Shown: positions 33,069 through 45,042, numbered from the stretch's first letter. The stretch: 64,000 bases of DNA from Streptomyces profundus (GCF_020740535.1 NZ_CP082362.1:3780501-3844500), one strand, 5' to 3'. Notes: generated from the letters alone by a model not told the origin. Numbers and translations are program-made.

Positions 33069-34849
33069 GCGAGGAGCAGGCGCTGCCGCCCGCCATAGCC
33101 GGGCCGCTGCCGGCCCCGGCGCCCGGCTGGGCCATCGAGGCGGATGTGGTGGTGGTCGGCTCCGGCGTCGCGGGGCTCACCGCCGCGCTGCGCTGCGCCG
33201 CCGCCGGCCTGCGCACCGTGATCGTCACCAAGGCCCGCCTCGACGACGGCTCGACCCGCTGGGCGCAGGGCGGCATCGCCGCCGCGCTCGGCGAGGGCGA
33301 CACCCCCGAGCAGCATCTGGCCGACACCCTCGTCGCCGGCGCCGGGCTCTGCGACGAGCGCGCCGTCCGCGCCCTCGTCACCGAGGGCCCGGACGCGGTC
33401 CGGCGGCTGATCGCGCTCGGCGCCACCTTCGACACCGAGGCGGACGGCGCCCTCGCGCTGACCCGCGAGGGCGGCCACCACCGGCGGCGGATCGCGCACG
33501 CCGGCGGCGACGCCACAGGCGCCGAGATCTCCCGCGCCCTGCTCGCCGCCGTGCGCGCGGCCGGCATCGAGACGGTGCAGAACGCCCTGGCGCTCGACCT
33601 GCTGAAGGACGCCACCGGACGCGCCGCCGGCGTCACGCTCCATGTGATGGGCGAGGGCCGGCACGACGGGGTCGGCGCCGTGCGCGCGGACGCCGTGGTG
33701 CTGGCCACCGGCGGGATGGGGCAGATCTTCTCGGCGACCACCAACCCGGCCGTCTCCACCGGGGACGGCGTCGCCCTGGCGCTGCGCGCCGGCGCCGAGG
33801 TCTCCGATCTGGAGTTCGTCCAGTTCCACCCGACGGTGCTCTATCTCGGCCCAGGCGCCGAGGGGCAGCAGCCGCTGATCTCCGAGGCGGTGCGGGGCGA
33901 GGGCGCCCATCTGGTGGACGCGGCCGGCGAGCGCTTCATGGCCGGCCAGCACGAGCTGGCCGAGCTGGCGCCCCGCGACATCGTGGCCAAGGCGATCACC
34001 CGCCGCATGCGTGAGCAGGGCACCGACCACATGTATCTGGACGCCCGGCACTTCGGCGCGGCCATGTGGGAGCGCAGGTTCCCCACCATCCTGGCCGCCT
34101 GCCGCTCGCACGGCATCGACCCGGTGACGGAGCCGATCCCCGTCTCCCCCGCTGCCCACTACGCCTCGGGCGGGGTGCGCACCGACCTCGCGGGGCGGAG
34201 CACCGTGCCGGGGCTCTACGCCTGCGGCGAGACCGCCTGCACGGGGGTGCACGGCGCCAACCGGCTGGCCTCCAACTCGCTGTTGGAGGGCCTTGTCTTC
34301 GCTGAACGCATCGCTGAACGCATCGCCGAACACATCGCCGGGCGCGCCGCTGAAAGCACCGCCGAACACACCGCCGAACGCCCCGTGCCGGCCGTGCTCG
34401 CGACACCCGAGGGCCCCGGGGCCGGCCCCGGGGCGCCCGCCGTCCCGCGCCCGCTGCCCGGCGTCGGGCTGCTGCCGCCCGAGGCGCGGCTCGCCATCCA
34501 GCGCGCGATGACCTCGGGCGCCGGCGTGCTGCGCTCGGCCGACAGCCTCGCCGAGGCCGCCGGGGCGCTGGACGCCCTGGCGGAAGATGATGACCGGAAG
34601 CCGGCGGAGCCGGGCGCCGACACCTGGGAGACGGCTAACCTGCATCTGGTCGCCCGGGTTCTGGTCAGCGCGGCCCAGCGCCGCGCGGAGACGCGCGGCT
34701 GCCACTGGCGCGAGGACCACCCCGAGCGGAACGACGCGGTCGGGCGACGCCATCTGGTCGCCGCACTGCGCACCGGCGCCGCGGGCCCCGTCCTCGCCGT
34801 CCACACCACCGACACGACCGGGTTCCCTGACGGCCCGGTCGTCCCCTAG
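33065..34849 (+). CDS. nadB: L-aspartate oxidase
   Basis: This 594-residue flavoprotein oxidises aspartate to iminoaspartate, the first step of NAD synthesis. It has the FAD motif VVVGSGVAGL, the substrate loop around TRWAQGGIAAAL, VQFHPTVL and the SNSLLEGLVF end of the flavin domain. After that point an insert of four-residue repeats (AERIAERIAEHIAGRAAEST-like, DNA 34309-34384) and a Pro/Gly stretch separates it from the helical C-terminal domain. nadA is absent here. Start ATG 33065 overlaps the panC stop. Confidence 0.95.
   Translation: MSEEQALPPAIAGPLPAPAPGWAIEADVVVVGSGVAGLTAALRCAAAGLRTVIVTKARLDDGSTRWAQGGIAAALGEGDTPEQHLADTLVAGAGLCDERAVRALVTEGPDAVRRLIALGATFDTEADGALALTREGGHHRRRIAHAGGDATGAEISRALLAAVRAAGIETVQNALALDLLKDATGRAAGVTLHVMGEGRHDGVGAVRADAVVLATGGMGQIFSATTNPAVSTGDGVALALRAGAEVSDLEFVQFHPTVLYLGPGAEGQQPLISEAVRGEGAHLVDAAGERFMAGQHELAELAPRDIVAKAITRRMREQGTDHMYLDARHFGAAMWERRFPTILAACRSHGIDPVTEPIPVSPAAHYASGGVRTDLAGRSTVPGLYACGETACTGVHGANRLASNSLLEGLVFAERIAERIAEHIAGRAAESTAEHTAERPVPAVLATPEGPGAGPGAPAVPRPLPGVGLLPPEARLAIQRAMTSGAGVLRSADSLAEAAGALDALAEDDDRKPAEPGADTWETANLHLVARVLVSAAQRRAETRGCHWREDHPERNDAVGRRHLVAALRTGAAGPVLAVHTTDTTGFPDGPVVP
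34309..34384 (+). repeat. 12-bp minisatellite inside nadB
   Basis: Units based on GAACGCATCGCT or GAACACATCGCC repeat about six times in frame and decay toward the 3' end. They encode (A-E-R/H-I/T)n at a domain junction of NadB. Confidence 0.8.
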
Positions 34850-34862
34850 GAGAGCCTCAGTC

Positions 34863-35921
34863 GTGACCAGCAGCCCCCGTCCATCCGGCCCCCCGCAGGT
34901 AGAGCTGAACCTGCTGCCCATCGGCAGCCGTCCGGAGGCGGACGAGCCGGTCGGCGGCTGTGGCTCGGGCTGCGGCTGCGGCGCCGGGCACGACGCCGAG
35001 GGTCTCGACCCGCTGGACCCCCTGGAGTGCGGCCTCGACCCGGACCTCGCCGCGCTGCTCGACGCGGCGGGGCTCGACCCGATCCGGGTGGAGGACGTCG
35101 CCCACCTGGCGGTCGAGGAGGACCTGGACGGCGGGGTCGACCTGACCACCGTCGCCACCATCCCCGAGTCCGCCGTCGCCACCGGGGACTTCACCGCCCG
35201 GCAGGCCGGCACGGTCGCCGGTCTGCACATCGCCGAGGCGGTGCTCTCCGTGGTGTGCGCCGACGAGTTCGAGGTGGAGCGGCATGTCGCCGACGGCGAC
35301 CGGGTCGAGGCAGGACAGGTGCTGCTCTCCGTCACCACCCGCACCCGGGATCTGCTGACGGGCGAACGGTCGGCGCTCAACCTGCTCTGCCGGCTCTCCG
35401 GCATCGCCACCGCCACCAGGGCCTGGGCCGACGTCCTGGCCGGCACCCCGACCCGGGTGCGCGACACCCGCAAGACGACGGCCGGGCTGCGGATGCTGGA
35501 GAAGTACGCGGTGCGCTGCGGCGGCGGCGTCAACCACCGGATGTCGCTCTCCGACGCCGCGTTGATCAAGGACAACCACGTCATCGCCGCCGGCGGCGTC
35601 GCCGAGGCGTTCCGCCGGGTGCGGGACGAGTTCCCCGGGGTGCCGGTCGAGGTCGAGGTGGACCGCCTGGACCAGATCGAGCCGGTCCTCGCCGAGGGCG
35701 CCGATCTGCTGCTGCTGGACAACCTCAGCCCCGAGGAGACGGCCGAGGCGGTGGCCCTGGTCGCCGGCCGGGCCGAGCTGGAGTCCTCAGGACGGCTCAG
35801 CCTGGACGTGGCCGCCGCGTACGCGGCCACCGGGGTGAACTACCTCGCGGTGGGCGCGCTCACCCATTCGGCGCCGATTCTGGACATCGGTCTCGACCTC
35901 CGCTCCGAGGGGCGCAACTGA
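34863..35921 (+). CDS. nadC: Nicotinate-nucleotide pyrophosphorylase (quinolinate phosphoribosyltransferase)
   Basis: This 352-residue enzyme makes nicotinate mononucleotide from quinolinate and PRPP. The catalytic core starts near residue 65 (AVEEDLDGGVDLTT) and includes RDTRKTTAGLRMLEKYAV, GGGVNHRMSLSDAALIKDNH and LLLLDNLSP. The N-terminal extension carries a Gly/Cys cluster (GGCGSGCGCGAGHD, about residues 31-44). GTG 34863 has TAGGAGAG about 9 nt upstream, and the gene follows nadB by 13 nt. Confidence 0.96.
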   Translation: MTSSPRPSGPPQVELNLLPIGSRPEADEPVGGCGSGCGCGAGHDAEGLDPLDPLECGLDPDLAALLDAAGLDPIRVEDVAHLAVEEDLDGGVDLTTVATIPESAVATGDFTARQAGTVAGLHIAEAVLSVVCADEFEVERHVADGDRVEAGQVLLSVTTRTRDLLTGERSALNLLCRLSGIATATRAWADVLAGTPTRVRDTRKTTAGLRMLEKYAVRCGGGVNHRMSLSDAALIKDNHVIAAGGVAEAFRRVRDEFPGVPVEVEVDRLDQIEPVLAEGADLLLLDNLSPEETAEAVALVAGRAELESSGRLSLDVAAAYAATGVNYLAVGALTHSAPILDIGLDLRSEGRN

Positions 35922-35922
35922 C

Positions 35923-36720
<798 letters not shown>

Positions 36721-36816
36721 GCCGCGCCCCCGAAGGGGGGCACACGGGGGAACGGGGGAACACGCCGCCGAACGCCAATTAGCCAAGATTGTCTGTTTAG
36801 TACTTAAAGTCGGTTT

Positions 36817-37059
36817 ATGGCTACGTCTCAGGCTTCTTCCCCGACCCCGGGCGGCGACGGGGACGACAACGGTGAGCAGCGGTCGCGTCGTTCGCAGGCC
36901 CAGCGCCCGGTGCCGACTCCGGCGGACGTCTTCCCGCCACGCCGCAAGCGCCCGGCGCCGCCCCCCACGGACGGGGGTTCTCCCCAGCGGGACGAGGCGG
37001 AGGGCGGGGGCGACGCGGAGGCCGCGGAGCGGACCTCGGGGGGCGAAGGGGAGGAGTGA
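36817..37059 (+). CDS. Small disordered protein, unknown function
   Basis: This 80-residue product is rich in Pro, Gly, Glu and Arg, with a basic PPRRKRPAPPP centre and an acidic end, and has no fold I recognise. The 40 bases before its ATG are unusually AT-rich (TTGTCTGTTTAGTACTTAAAG), which suits a promoter. No Shine-Dalgarno site is seen, so translation would be leaderless or the ORF may be spurious. Confidence 0.5.
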   Translation: MATSQASSPTPGGDGDDNGEQRSRRSQAQRPVPTPADVFPPRRKRPAPPPTDGGSPQRDEAEGGGDAEAAERTSGGEGEE

Positions 37060-37125
37060 CGAGAGAGCGGCGCGCGGTGGTCGGTAGGCTGACTCACCCG
37101 AGCAGCTCCAAGGAGGCCGATTCCC

Positions 37126-37341
37126 GTGGACCACATCGCCGCGCTCTTCGCTCCCACGGTGATGGCCGTGGCTTTCGTCTATCTGATCGTCACCATCATC
37201 AGAAGCCAGGGCGGCGCCAACAAGTACAAGGAGGACGCCGCCGTGGACGCGGCGCTGGCCTCCGTCAACTCGGCGACCGCCGCGAACTCGACGTCCGGCG
37301 CCGATGATTCCACCGCCCGCAGGGACTCCGCCGAGGGCTGA
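37126..37341 (+). CDS. Small single-span membrane protein
   Basis: This 71-residue product has one membrane helix (about residues 6-26, LFAPTVMAVAFVYLIVTIIR) and a polar Ala/Ser/Asp tail. AAGGAGG lies about 11 nt before GTG 37126, and a TAGGCT box lies 35 nt upstream. No family is recognised. Confidence 0.7.
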   Translation: MDHIAALFAPTVMAVAFVYLIVTIIRSQGGANKYKEDAAVDAALASVNSATAANSTSGADDSTARRDSAEG

Positions 37342-37414
37342 TCCGACAGGCGGACGCCCCCGATCGGCCTGAAGGAAACGTCCGTTTTATCCTGTCGGGA
37401 CTATTGTTCTTCCT

Positions 37415-37825
37415 GTGCCTCGCCCATTGGGAGACTTGGAAGACGCGGTGATGACCCGCGTGTGGGAGTGGAACCGCCCGGTCACGGTGCGGGAAGTTCT
37501 CGAGGATCTGCGGCAGGACCGTTCGATCGCCTATACGACTGTGATGACGGTTCTGGACAACCTGCATCAGAAGGGCTGGGTGCGCCGCGAGCAGGAGGGG
37601 CGTGCCTATCGCTATGAGGCGATCTCCACTCGCGCTGCGTACTCGGCGGCTTTGATGAATGACGCGTGGTCAGAGAGTGACAACCCGGCCGCCGCTCTCG
37701 TCGCTTTCTTCGGCATGATGTCCCCCGAGCAGACCGCCGCATTGCGCGGCGCCCTCCGGGTCGTGGATGTCGCGGGAGTTCGCGTGACCGCCCCCGAAGA
37801 GGAAGACCAACCTCCCCAGCGATAA
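37415..37825 (+). CDS. BlaI/MecI/CopY-family transcriptional regulator
   Basis: This 136-residue winged-helix repressor begins PRPLGDLEDAVMTRVWEWNRPVTVREVLEDL and has the recognition segment AYTTVMTVLDNLHQKGWVRREQEGRAYRYE. Family members usually pair with a BlaR-type membrane protease, and none is nearby. TATTGT (37402-37407) lies 7 nt before GTG 37415, so the mRNA is probably leaderless. Confidence 0.9.
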   Translation: MPRPLGDLEDAVMTRVWEWNRPVTVREVLEDLRQDRSIAYTTVMTVLDNLHQKGWVRREQEGRAYRYEAISTRAAYSAALMNDAWSESDNPAAALVAFFGMMSPEQTAALRGALRVVDVAGVRVTAPEEEDQPPQR

Positions 37826-37835
37826 CCTCGCCGCT

Positions 37836-38354
37836 GTGTCGGAAACCCCAACGGAAGTCACTGTCCGCCGTGCCAGGACTACGGACGTCGCAACCGTGCG
37901 CCGGCTGATCGACGCCTACTCGCGCCAGCGCATCCTGCTCGACAAGGCAACGGTCACCCTTTACGAGGACATTCAGGAGTTCTGGGTGGCCGAGCGCGAC
38001 GAGGACGCGGAAGTGGTCGCCTGCGGAGCCCTGCACGTGATGTGGGAGGATCTGGCCGAGGTGCGTACTCTCGCGGTCGATCCGCGCCTCAAGGGGCAGG
38101 GTGTGGGCCACCGGGTGCTGGAGAAGTTGCTCGGGACCGCCCGCTGGCTCGGGGTCCGTCGCATTTTCTGCCTGACCTTCGAAGTCGAGTTCTTCGCCCG
38201 CCACGGGTTCGTCGAGATCGGTGACGCGCCGGTGGACGGCGATGTCTACAGTGAGCTGCTGCGTTCCTATGACGAGGGCGTCGCCGAGTTCCTGGGACTG
38301 GAACGGGTGAAGCCCAACACTTTGGGTAACAGCCGCATGCTGTTGCATCTCTGA
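37836..38354 (+). CDS. GNAT acetyltransferase, probable amino-acid N-acetyltransferase
   Basis: This 172-residue GNAT has the acetyl-CoA motif VDPRLKGQGVGHRVLEKLL and the ArgA-like segments TVTLYEDIQEFWVAE and RIFCLTFEVEFFARHGF. These match the short N-acetylglutamate synthases of actinobacteria (arginine pathway). TAACCT (37823-37828) lies 7 nt before GTG 37836. Substrate assignment is by resemblance only. Confidence 0.82.
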   Translation: MSETPTEVTVRRARTTDVATVRRLIDAYSRQRILLDKATVTLYEDIQEFWVAERDEDAEVVACGALHVMWEDLAEVRTLAVDPRLKGQGVGHRVLEKLLGTARWLGVRRIFCLTFEVEFFARHGFVEIGDAPVDGDVYSELLRSYDEGVAEFLGLERVKPNTLGNSRMLLHL

Positions 38355-38515
38355 ATCATGTGACGAGCGGCGGTTATGTCCGAATCGTCCCACCTCGTCT
38401 TAAGGGGTGCCCCCAGTAATCTTGACCCGGGGTTTGTGTTTTTCCGGCAATGACGGTTTGATTACTTGCGCAGTACCCCTAATGGTATTCGGAACTATGA
38501 AAGAGGAGTAGCCCG

Positions 38516-38866
38516 GTGGCACAGAAGGTTCAGGTCCTTCTCCTCGATGACCTCAGCGGTGGCGAGGCTGACGAGACAGTTACGTTCGCCCTCGACGGCA
38601 AGACTTACGAGATCGACCTCAACTCCGAAAACGCCGACAAGTTGCGCGATGCGCTTGAGCCCTATGTGAAGGCTGGTCGGCGTGCCGGCAGTGGCCGCAC
38701 CGCTCGGGGCCGCGGTCGGGCGGCCGTGGCGGGCGCGACCGCGGGTGGCGCCACCCAGGACACCGCGAAAATCCGCGCTTGGGCGAAGGAGAACGGATAC
38801 GACGTCAATGACAGGGGCCGCGTTCCCGCGAACATCCGCGAGGCGTACGAGAAGGCCGGCGTCTGA
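38516..38866 (+). CDS. lsr2: Lsr2 nucleoid-associated protein
   Basis: This 116-residue xenogeneic silencer has an N-terminal dimerisation domain (QVLLLDDLSGGEADETVTFA), a basic linker and the C-terminal AT-hook-like DNA-binding domain. The minor-groove RGR motif is in NDRGRVPANIREAYEKA. Lsr2 bridges AT-rich, often foreign, DNA. AGAGGAG precedes GTG 38516, and the upstream 120 bp are clearly AT-richer than the surroundings, as expected for a self-bound promoter. Confidence 0.96.
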   Translation: MAQKVQVLLLDDLSGGEADETVTFALDGKTYEIDLNSENADKLRDALEPYVKAGRRAGSGRTARGRGRAAVAGATAGGATQDTAKIRAWAKENGYDVNDRGRVPANIREAYEKAGV

Positions 38867-38896
38867 GTCGCGTCGCTATCGAACGGCCTTTCAGTC

Positions 38897-38916
38897 GGCC
38901 GTGGTTCGCCACGGCC
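38897..38916 (+). terminator. Hairpin after lsr2
   Basis: GGCCGTGG and CCACGGCC form a perfect 8-bp stem around a TTCG tetraloop, 30 nt after the lsr2 stop. No T-run follows, as is usual in streptomycetes. Confidence 0.7.
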
Positions 38917-39079
38917 CGGGTGAGGGTCCCTGTACGGGGGGTCGTGCTTTCCGGGCGGCCCCCCGAGGCATGTCCCCGACCCCTCTCCCCACCCCCCGGT
39001 GACCCCTCCCGACCGCCGGCGGCCGGCCAGGCGCCGGCCGGTCACGGCTCGTCGACATGCCGCCGCTCAGGGTGTTCGC

Positions 39080-39093
39080 GTTCGCCTGTAGCG
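39080..39093 (+). promoter_or_regulatory. Candidate ClgR box 1 upstream of clpC
   Basis: GTTCGC-CTGTA-GCG matches the ClgR operator described in S. lividans, GTTCGC-N5-GCG. It lies 326 bases before the clpC start in the long leader region. Confidence 0.55.
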
Positions 39094-39199
39094 GATGTTC
39101 GGGACCAGTCCCGCATGGAGTGTCAGCCTTGGGGGGTAGGAAGTCCCTAATGGATGAGGGGGCGGTGGTTGTGGGTTCGTGGCTGGTATTCCCGGGGGC

Positions 39200-39213
39200 G
39201 TTCGCCGACGGCG
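39200..39213 (+). promoter_or_regulatory. Candidate ClgR box 2 upstream of clpC
   Basis: GTTCGC-CGACG-GCG is a second match to GTTCGC-N5-GCG, 206 bases before clpC. Two matches in one 550-bp gap are more than expected by chance. Confidence 0.5.
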
Positions 39214-39418
39214 TAGTCATCCGGGGCGCCATCCCTTGGCCTGCGGGAACATCGTCTCGCACTATCGGGTTGGAGCTGTTGTCGCCTGTTCGGGGCACGG
39301 AGCCGGGGACAGGAGCCACAGTCGGAATGAGCGGTCCCCCGTTGCGGGACTAAGCTGCGGAAGGACAGGGAGGGGACCGACCCCTTTACTGCCTGACCGC
39401 TCTGAGGAGCGATTAACG

Positions 39419-41941
<2,523 letters not shown>

Positions 41942-41960
41942 TCAGGACCGCTCTCGGAAC

Positions 41961-42008
41961 ACGCGCGGGCGCCCCGTGACCCCTTCGGGTCATGGGGCGC
42001 CCGCGCGT
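41961..42008 (+). terminator. Strong terminator hairpin after clpC
   Basis: A 22-bp stem (41961-41982 with 41987-42008) has one G-T wobble and a 4-nt loop, CTTC. It begins 19 nt after the clpC stop. Confidence 0.85.
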
Positions 42009-42095
42009 CCGCTCGCCCCGTCGGCTCGCCGTCCCGGCGGAAGGCACCCACGATGGAAGCAGCGACGCCGAGCGAGCTTGCGGAGGTGTGGGGCC

Positions 42096-42317
42096 ATGCG
42101 GCACGAGATGCGCGCCGAGTACCAGGAGACGGAGGGGGAGCAGGCCCAGCCCTGGCCGGTGAAGACCTGGCACATGGTGCGGGACGGGGAGCGGAGCGCC
42201 ATGTGCGGCCGTGAGCTGCGCCCCGACGCCAGAGCCCTCTCCGAGGAGGACTGGGGCCGCACCCCCGAGCCGTTCTGCCACAGCTGCGGGGCGCTCTATC
42301 TGCGCGAGGTGCCCTGA
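42096..42317 (+). CDS. Small zinc-ribbon-like protein
   Basis: This 73-residue protein has Cys pairs in SAMCGREL and FCHSCGALYLREVP, likely a small zinc site. Similar short CGREL...FCHxCGALYLREVP proteins occur widely in Streptomyces, but I know no function. GGAGG lies 9 nt before ATG 42096. The gene sits alone between clpC and tag. Confidence 0.7.
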   Translation: MRHEMRAEYQETEGEQAQPWPVKTWHMVRDGERSAMCGRELRPDARALSEEDWGRTPEPFCHSCGALYLREVP

Positions 42318-42368
42318 GCCGGCTCGGGGCCGAGCCCGACTGTCAGTGGTCTGCGGCAGACTGCCGGC

Positions 42369-42953
42369 ATGGAAGACAAGCAGGCCGTCACCGGCCCGGA
42401 CGGGGTGTCCCGCTGCCCCTGGGGCGTGGCCCCCGAGGACTACCGGGTCTATCACGACGAGGAGTGGGGCCGCCCGGTGCGCGGCGATGACGCGCTGTTC
42501 GAGCGGCTGTCCCTGGAGGCGTTCCAGTCGGGCCTGTCCTGGCTGACGATCCTGCGCCGCCGCGAGGGCTTCCGGGCCGTCTTCGCCGGCTTCGCGATCG
42601 CCGAGGTCGCCCGCTTCACCGAGGCCGACGAGGCCAGGCTCCTCGCCGATCCGGGGATCATCCGCAACCGCCTCAAGGTCCGGGCCACGCTGGCGAACGC
42701 CGCGGTGATCGCCGAGTGGGCAGAAGGCGAGCTGACGGAGCTGATCTGGTCGTTCGCCCCCGATCCGGCCGGCAGGCCCGTCCCCCACAGCACGGCGGAC
42801 ATACCGGCCACCACGCCGGAGTCGATCGCCCTGGCCAAGGAGCTGAAGCGGCGCGGCATCCGGTTCGTCGGCCCCACCACGGCCTATGCGCTGATGCAGG
42901 CGTGCGGCCTGGTGGACGACCACCTGGCCGGCTGCCACGCCAGGCGGGGCTGA
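42369..42953 (+). CDS. tag: DNA-3-methyladenine glycosylase I
   Basis: This 194-residue base-excision enzyme removes 3-methyladenine. Motifs are RCPWG, YHDEEWGRPVRGDDALFERLSLEAFQ (positions about 30-55), QSGLSWLTILRRREGFR and the zinc-binding CH...C end (CGLVDDHLAGCHAR). CAGACT sits 6 nt before the ATG, again suggesting a short or absent leader. Confidence 0.95.
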   Translation: MEDKQAVTGPDGVSRCPWGVAPEDYRVYHDEEWGRPVRGDDALFERLSLEAFQSGLSWLTILRRREGFRAVFAGFAIAEVARFTEADEARLLADPGIIRNRLKVRATLANAAVIAEWAEGELTELIWSFAPDPAGRPVPHSTADIPATTPESIALAKELKRRGIRFVGPTTAYALMQACGLVDDHLAGCHARRG

Positions 42954-43044
42954 GCGGCGCGCTCTGCCCTCGGCTAAGACGCCCCGTCCGGGGGACGGCC
43001 CTGCCCTAGAGTCGGTGCCCGGGGGAAGGAAGAGGGGGGCAGCT

Positions 43045-43914
43045 GTGGGCCGGATGAGCGCGAGTCCCGTCAGCGGCACGGCGGCCGGCGTGCCGTTCAC
43101 GGCGCTGCCGCCGGCCGTCCCGGCGCCGGCCGCCGCTCCGCTGCTGGTCACCTGGCACATGATGGACGCGCCCCGCACGGACGCCGCGTTCGCCGCCGCG
43201 CTGCCGCTGGTCGAGCTGCCGGCCTGGCGGGTGCATCTGGGGATGCCCTGGTGCGGGGCCAGGGAGCCGGCCGAGGGGATGTCGGCGGCCATCGCCCGCA
43301 CCAGGGACAACACGGTGCTCGGCTATCTGGCTCCGGTGGTCGACCAGGCCACCGAGGAGTTCGGGGGCGCCCTCGCGGCGCTGCGCTCCCGGCTGCCGCT
43401 GGACGAGGGACCGATCTCGGTGGTGGGCGGCTCCCTCGGCGGCGCGGTCGCGCTCAACGTGCTGGCCGCCGGCGACGTGCCGGTGCGGGCGGCGGCCGTG
43501 ATCAACGCGGGGATCAGGGCCCGTTCCGTGGTCGACCTGGTGGAGAGCGCCACGGGCCGGCGTCAGCCCGTCAGGCCAGCCGCCGAGGAGGCCGCCGACC
43601 GGCTGGACTTCGTGGCCAGGGCGGGGGATATCACCGCCGGAGCGGGCGGGGCGCCGCTGCTGGTGGTCAGCGGCGAGCTCGACTACCCGGCGCTGCGCCG
43701 GGACGCCGCCGAGCTGGTGTCGGCGCTGCGTGCCCACCACGCCCGGCCGGCGGCGGTGCGGCTGCTCCGGGTGCCGGAGCTGGCGCATCCGCTGGCCGAG
43801 CGCCCCGGCGTCGAGCCCGCGCCGCCGCTGCCGGCCGCCCGCGTGGTGGGAGAGGCCCTCACGGCCTTCTTCGCCCCCCTGCTGGCGGCCGGAGAGGAGC
43901 CCCCGCATGGCTGA
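43045..43914 (+). CDS. Alpha/beta-hydrolase family protein
   Basis: This 289-residue protein has the nucleophile elbow GGSLGG (VVGGSLGGAVALNVLAA) and a late VPELAHPLAE that supplies a plausible catalytic His. The substrate is unknown. GTG 43045 follows AGAGGGGGG; ATG 43054 is an alternative. Its end overlaps the next GNAT gene by 8 nt, so the two form an operon. Confidence 0.8.
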   Translation: MGRMSASPVSGTAAGVPFTALPPAVPAPAAAPLLVTWHMMDAPRTDAAFAAALPLVELPAWRVHLGMPWCGAREPAEGMSAAIARTRDNTVLGYLAPVVDQATEEFGGALAALRSRLPLDEGPISVVGGSLGGAVALNVLAAGDVPVRAAAVINAGIRARSVVDLVESATGRRQPVRPAAEEAADRLDFVARAGDITAGAGGAPLLVVSGELDYPALRRDAAELVSALRAHHARPAAVRLLRVPELAHPLAERPGVEPAPPLPAARVVGEALTAFFAPLLAAGEEPPHG

Positions 43915-44356
43915 GCACGGCTGGTGGATCGGCACGGCCCGCACGGTGGACGAGGTGCTGTCCGCCGGTCCGCTCTACGACGAGCGGCCCAGGCCCGCCT
44001 GGGCGGAGCGCTTTCTCGCCTCCCCCGGGCACCATCTGCTGCTGGCGTACGCCGAGGGCGCCGAGGGGCCGGTCGGGATGGTCACGGGCGTCGAGATGAC
44101 GCACCCGGACAAGGGCACCGAGATGTTCCTCCACGAACTGGGCGTGGCGCCCTCCCACCGGCGGCGCGGCGTGGGGCGCGGCCTGGTGGAGGCGCTGGCC
44201 GAGCTGGCGCGCGAGCGGGGCTGCCACGGGATGTGGGTGGCGGTCGACACGGACAACGAGCCGGCCCTGGCGACCTACCGCTCGGCCGGTGGCAGCTTCG
44301 AGGGGCCGTGCACGGTGGTGAACTGGCCTCTGGCCGCCGCCGACCCGCCCGGCTGA
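43907..44356 (+). CDS. GNAT acetyltransferase, AAC(3)-I-like
   Basis: This 149-residue GNAT has FLHELGVAPSHRRRGVGRGLVEAL as its acetyl-CoA site and WVAVDTDNEPALATYRSAGG near the end. The layout is closest to AAC(3)-I-type acetyltransferases. Whether it modifies aminoglycosides or another amine is not shown. It overlaps the hydrolase gene. Confidence 0.82.
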   Translation: MAEHGWWIGTARTVDEVLSAGPLYDERPRPAWAERFLASPGHHLLLAYAEGAEGPVGMVTGVEMTHPDKGTEMFLHELGVAPSHRRRGVGRGLVEALAELARERGCHGMWVAVDTDNEPALATYRSAGGSFEGPCTVVNWPLAAADPPG

Positions 44357-44542
44357 GGCGCGCGTCCCTGGGCGCTCAGGCCGGCAGCGGCACGGCCGCG
44401 TGGGCCGTCGGCGAGTCCGCCGGAGGCCCCGGGCCACGGGCCCCTCCTGGCGGGTCGGCCGGGTCCGAGGCGTGGGCGTGGACATCGCCGGCGCCGCGAT
44501 CGAGGCTGCCGCCGAGGTGGCGTGATCCCCTGTCCGCGCCGC

Positions 44543-44926
44543 TCAGCACGGCGATGCCGGTGCGTCGCCCCCGGCCCCGGGTTGGGCCTCCGCCGCGTCC
44601 TGGGCGGCGAGCACCTCGGGGCCGTGCCGGTGGGCCCAGTCGCCGACCGCGTCCAGCGCGGGCAGCAGGCCGCGCCCCAACGACGTCAGCCGGTAGTCGA
44701 CCCGGGGCGGCGCCTCGGCGAACCGCTCGTGGGCCACCAACCCGTCGCGTTCCAACCGGCGCAGCGTCTCGTGCAGCACCTTGCCGCTGATGCCGCCGAT
44801 CCGCCGTCGCAGCTCGGCGGGGCGGCGCGGCCCCTCGCGCAGCGCCCAGACCACCACCCCGCTCCAGGTGTTTCCCAGCAGGTCGAACGCCAGCCTGGCC
44901 GGGCAGTCCGCCATGAAGTCGGGCAT
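44543..44926 (-). CDS. HxlR-family transcriptional regulator
   Basis: This 127-residue winged-helix protein has the HxlR pattern: CPARLAFDLLGNTWSGVVVWALREGPRRPAELRRRI, VLHETLRRLERDGLV and VDYRLTSLGRGLL. ATG 44926 has GGGAGGGG about 5 nt upstream and is preferred over a GTG at 44971. It is divergent from the NADP-reductase-like gene and probably controls it, as HxlR proteins often control an adjacent oxidoreductase. Confidence 0.88.
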   Translation of the reverse strand: MPDFMADCPARLAFDLLGNTWSGVVVWALREGPRRPAELRRRIGGISGKVLHETLRRLERDGLVAHERFAEAPPRVDYRLTSLGRGLLPALDAVGDWAHRHGPEVLAAQDAAEAQPGAGGDAPASPC

Positions 44927-45042
44927 CGGGCCCCTCCCTCGATCCCAGGGTGCCACCGCGACGGTTACCACGAGGTGCCCATCGGCCTGCCTAGTCTCGC
45001 CGAGAGTTGGTCCCGAACCGAAACAAGGAGCTCGATCGAACC

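Larger units (their letters stand above)
38917..39418. other. Long non-coding leader region of clpC
   Basis: This ~500-bp gap between the lsr2 terminator and clpC holds the two ClgR-type boxes and no convincing gene. A frame running into clpC from 39179 is open but lacks the family N-terminus. GAGGAG at 39403-39408 is the clpC ribosome binding site. Confidence 0.6.

Noticed and set aside
39057..39353. A 98-codon ORF in the clpC leader
   Set aside because: No Shine-Dalgarno site or known fold is seen, and the region is better explained as a regulatory leader with ClgR-type boxes.
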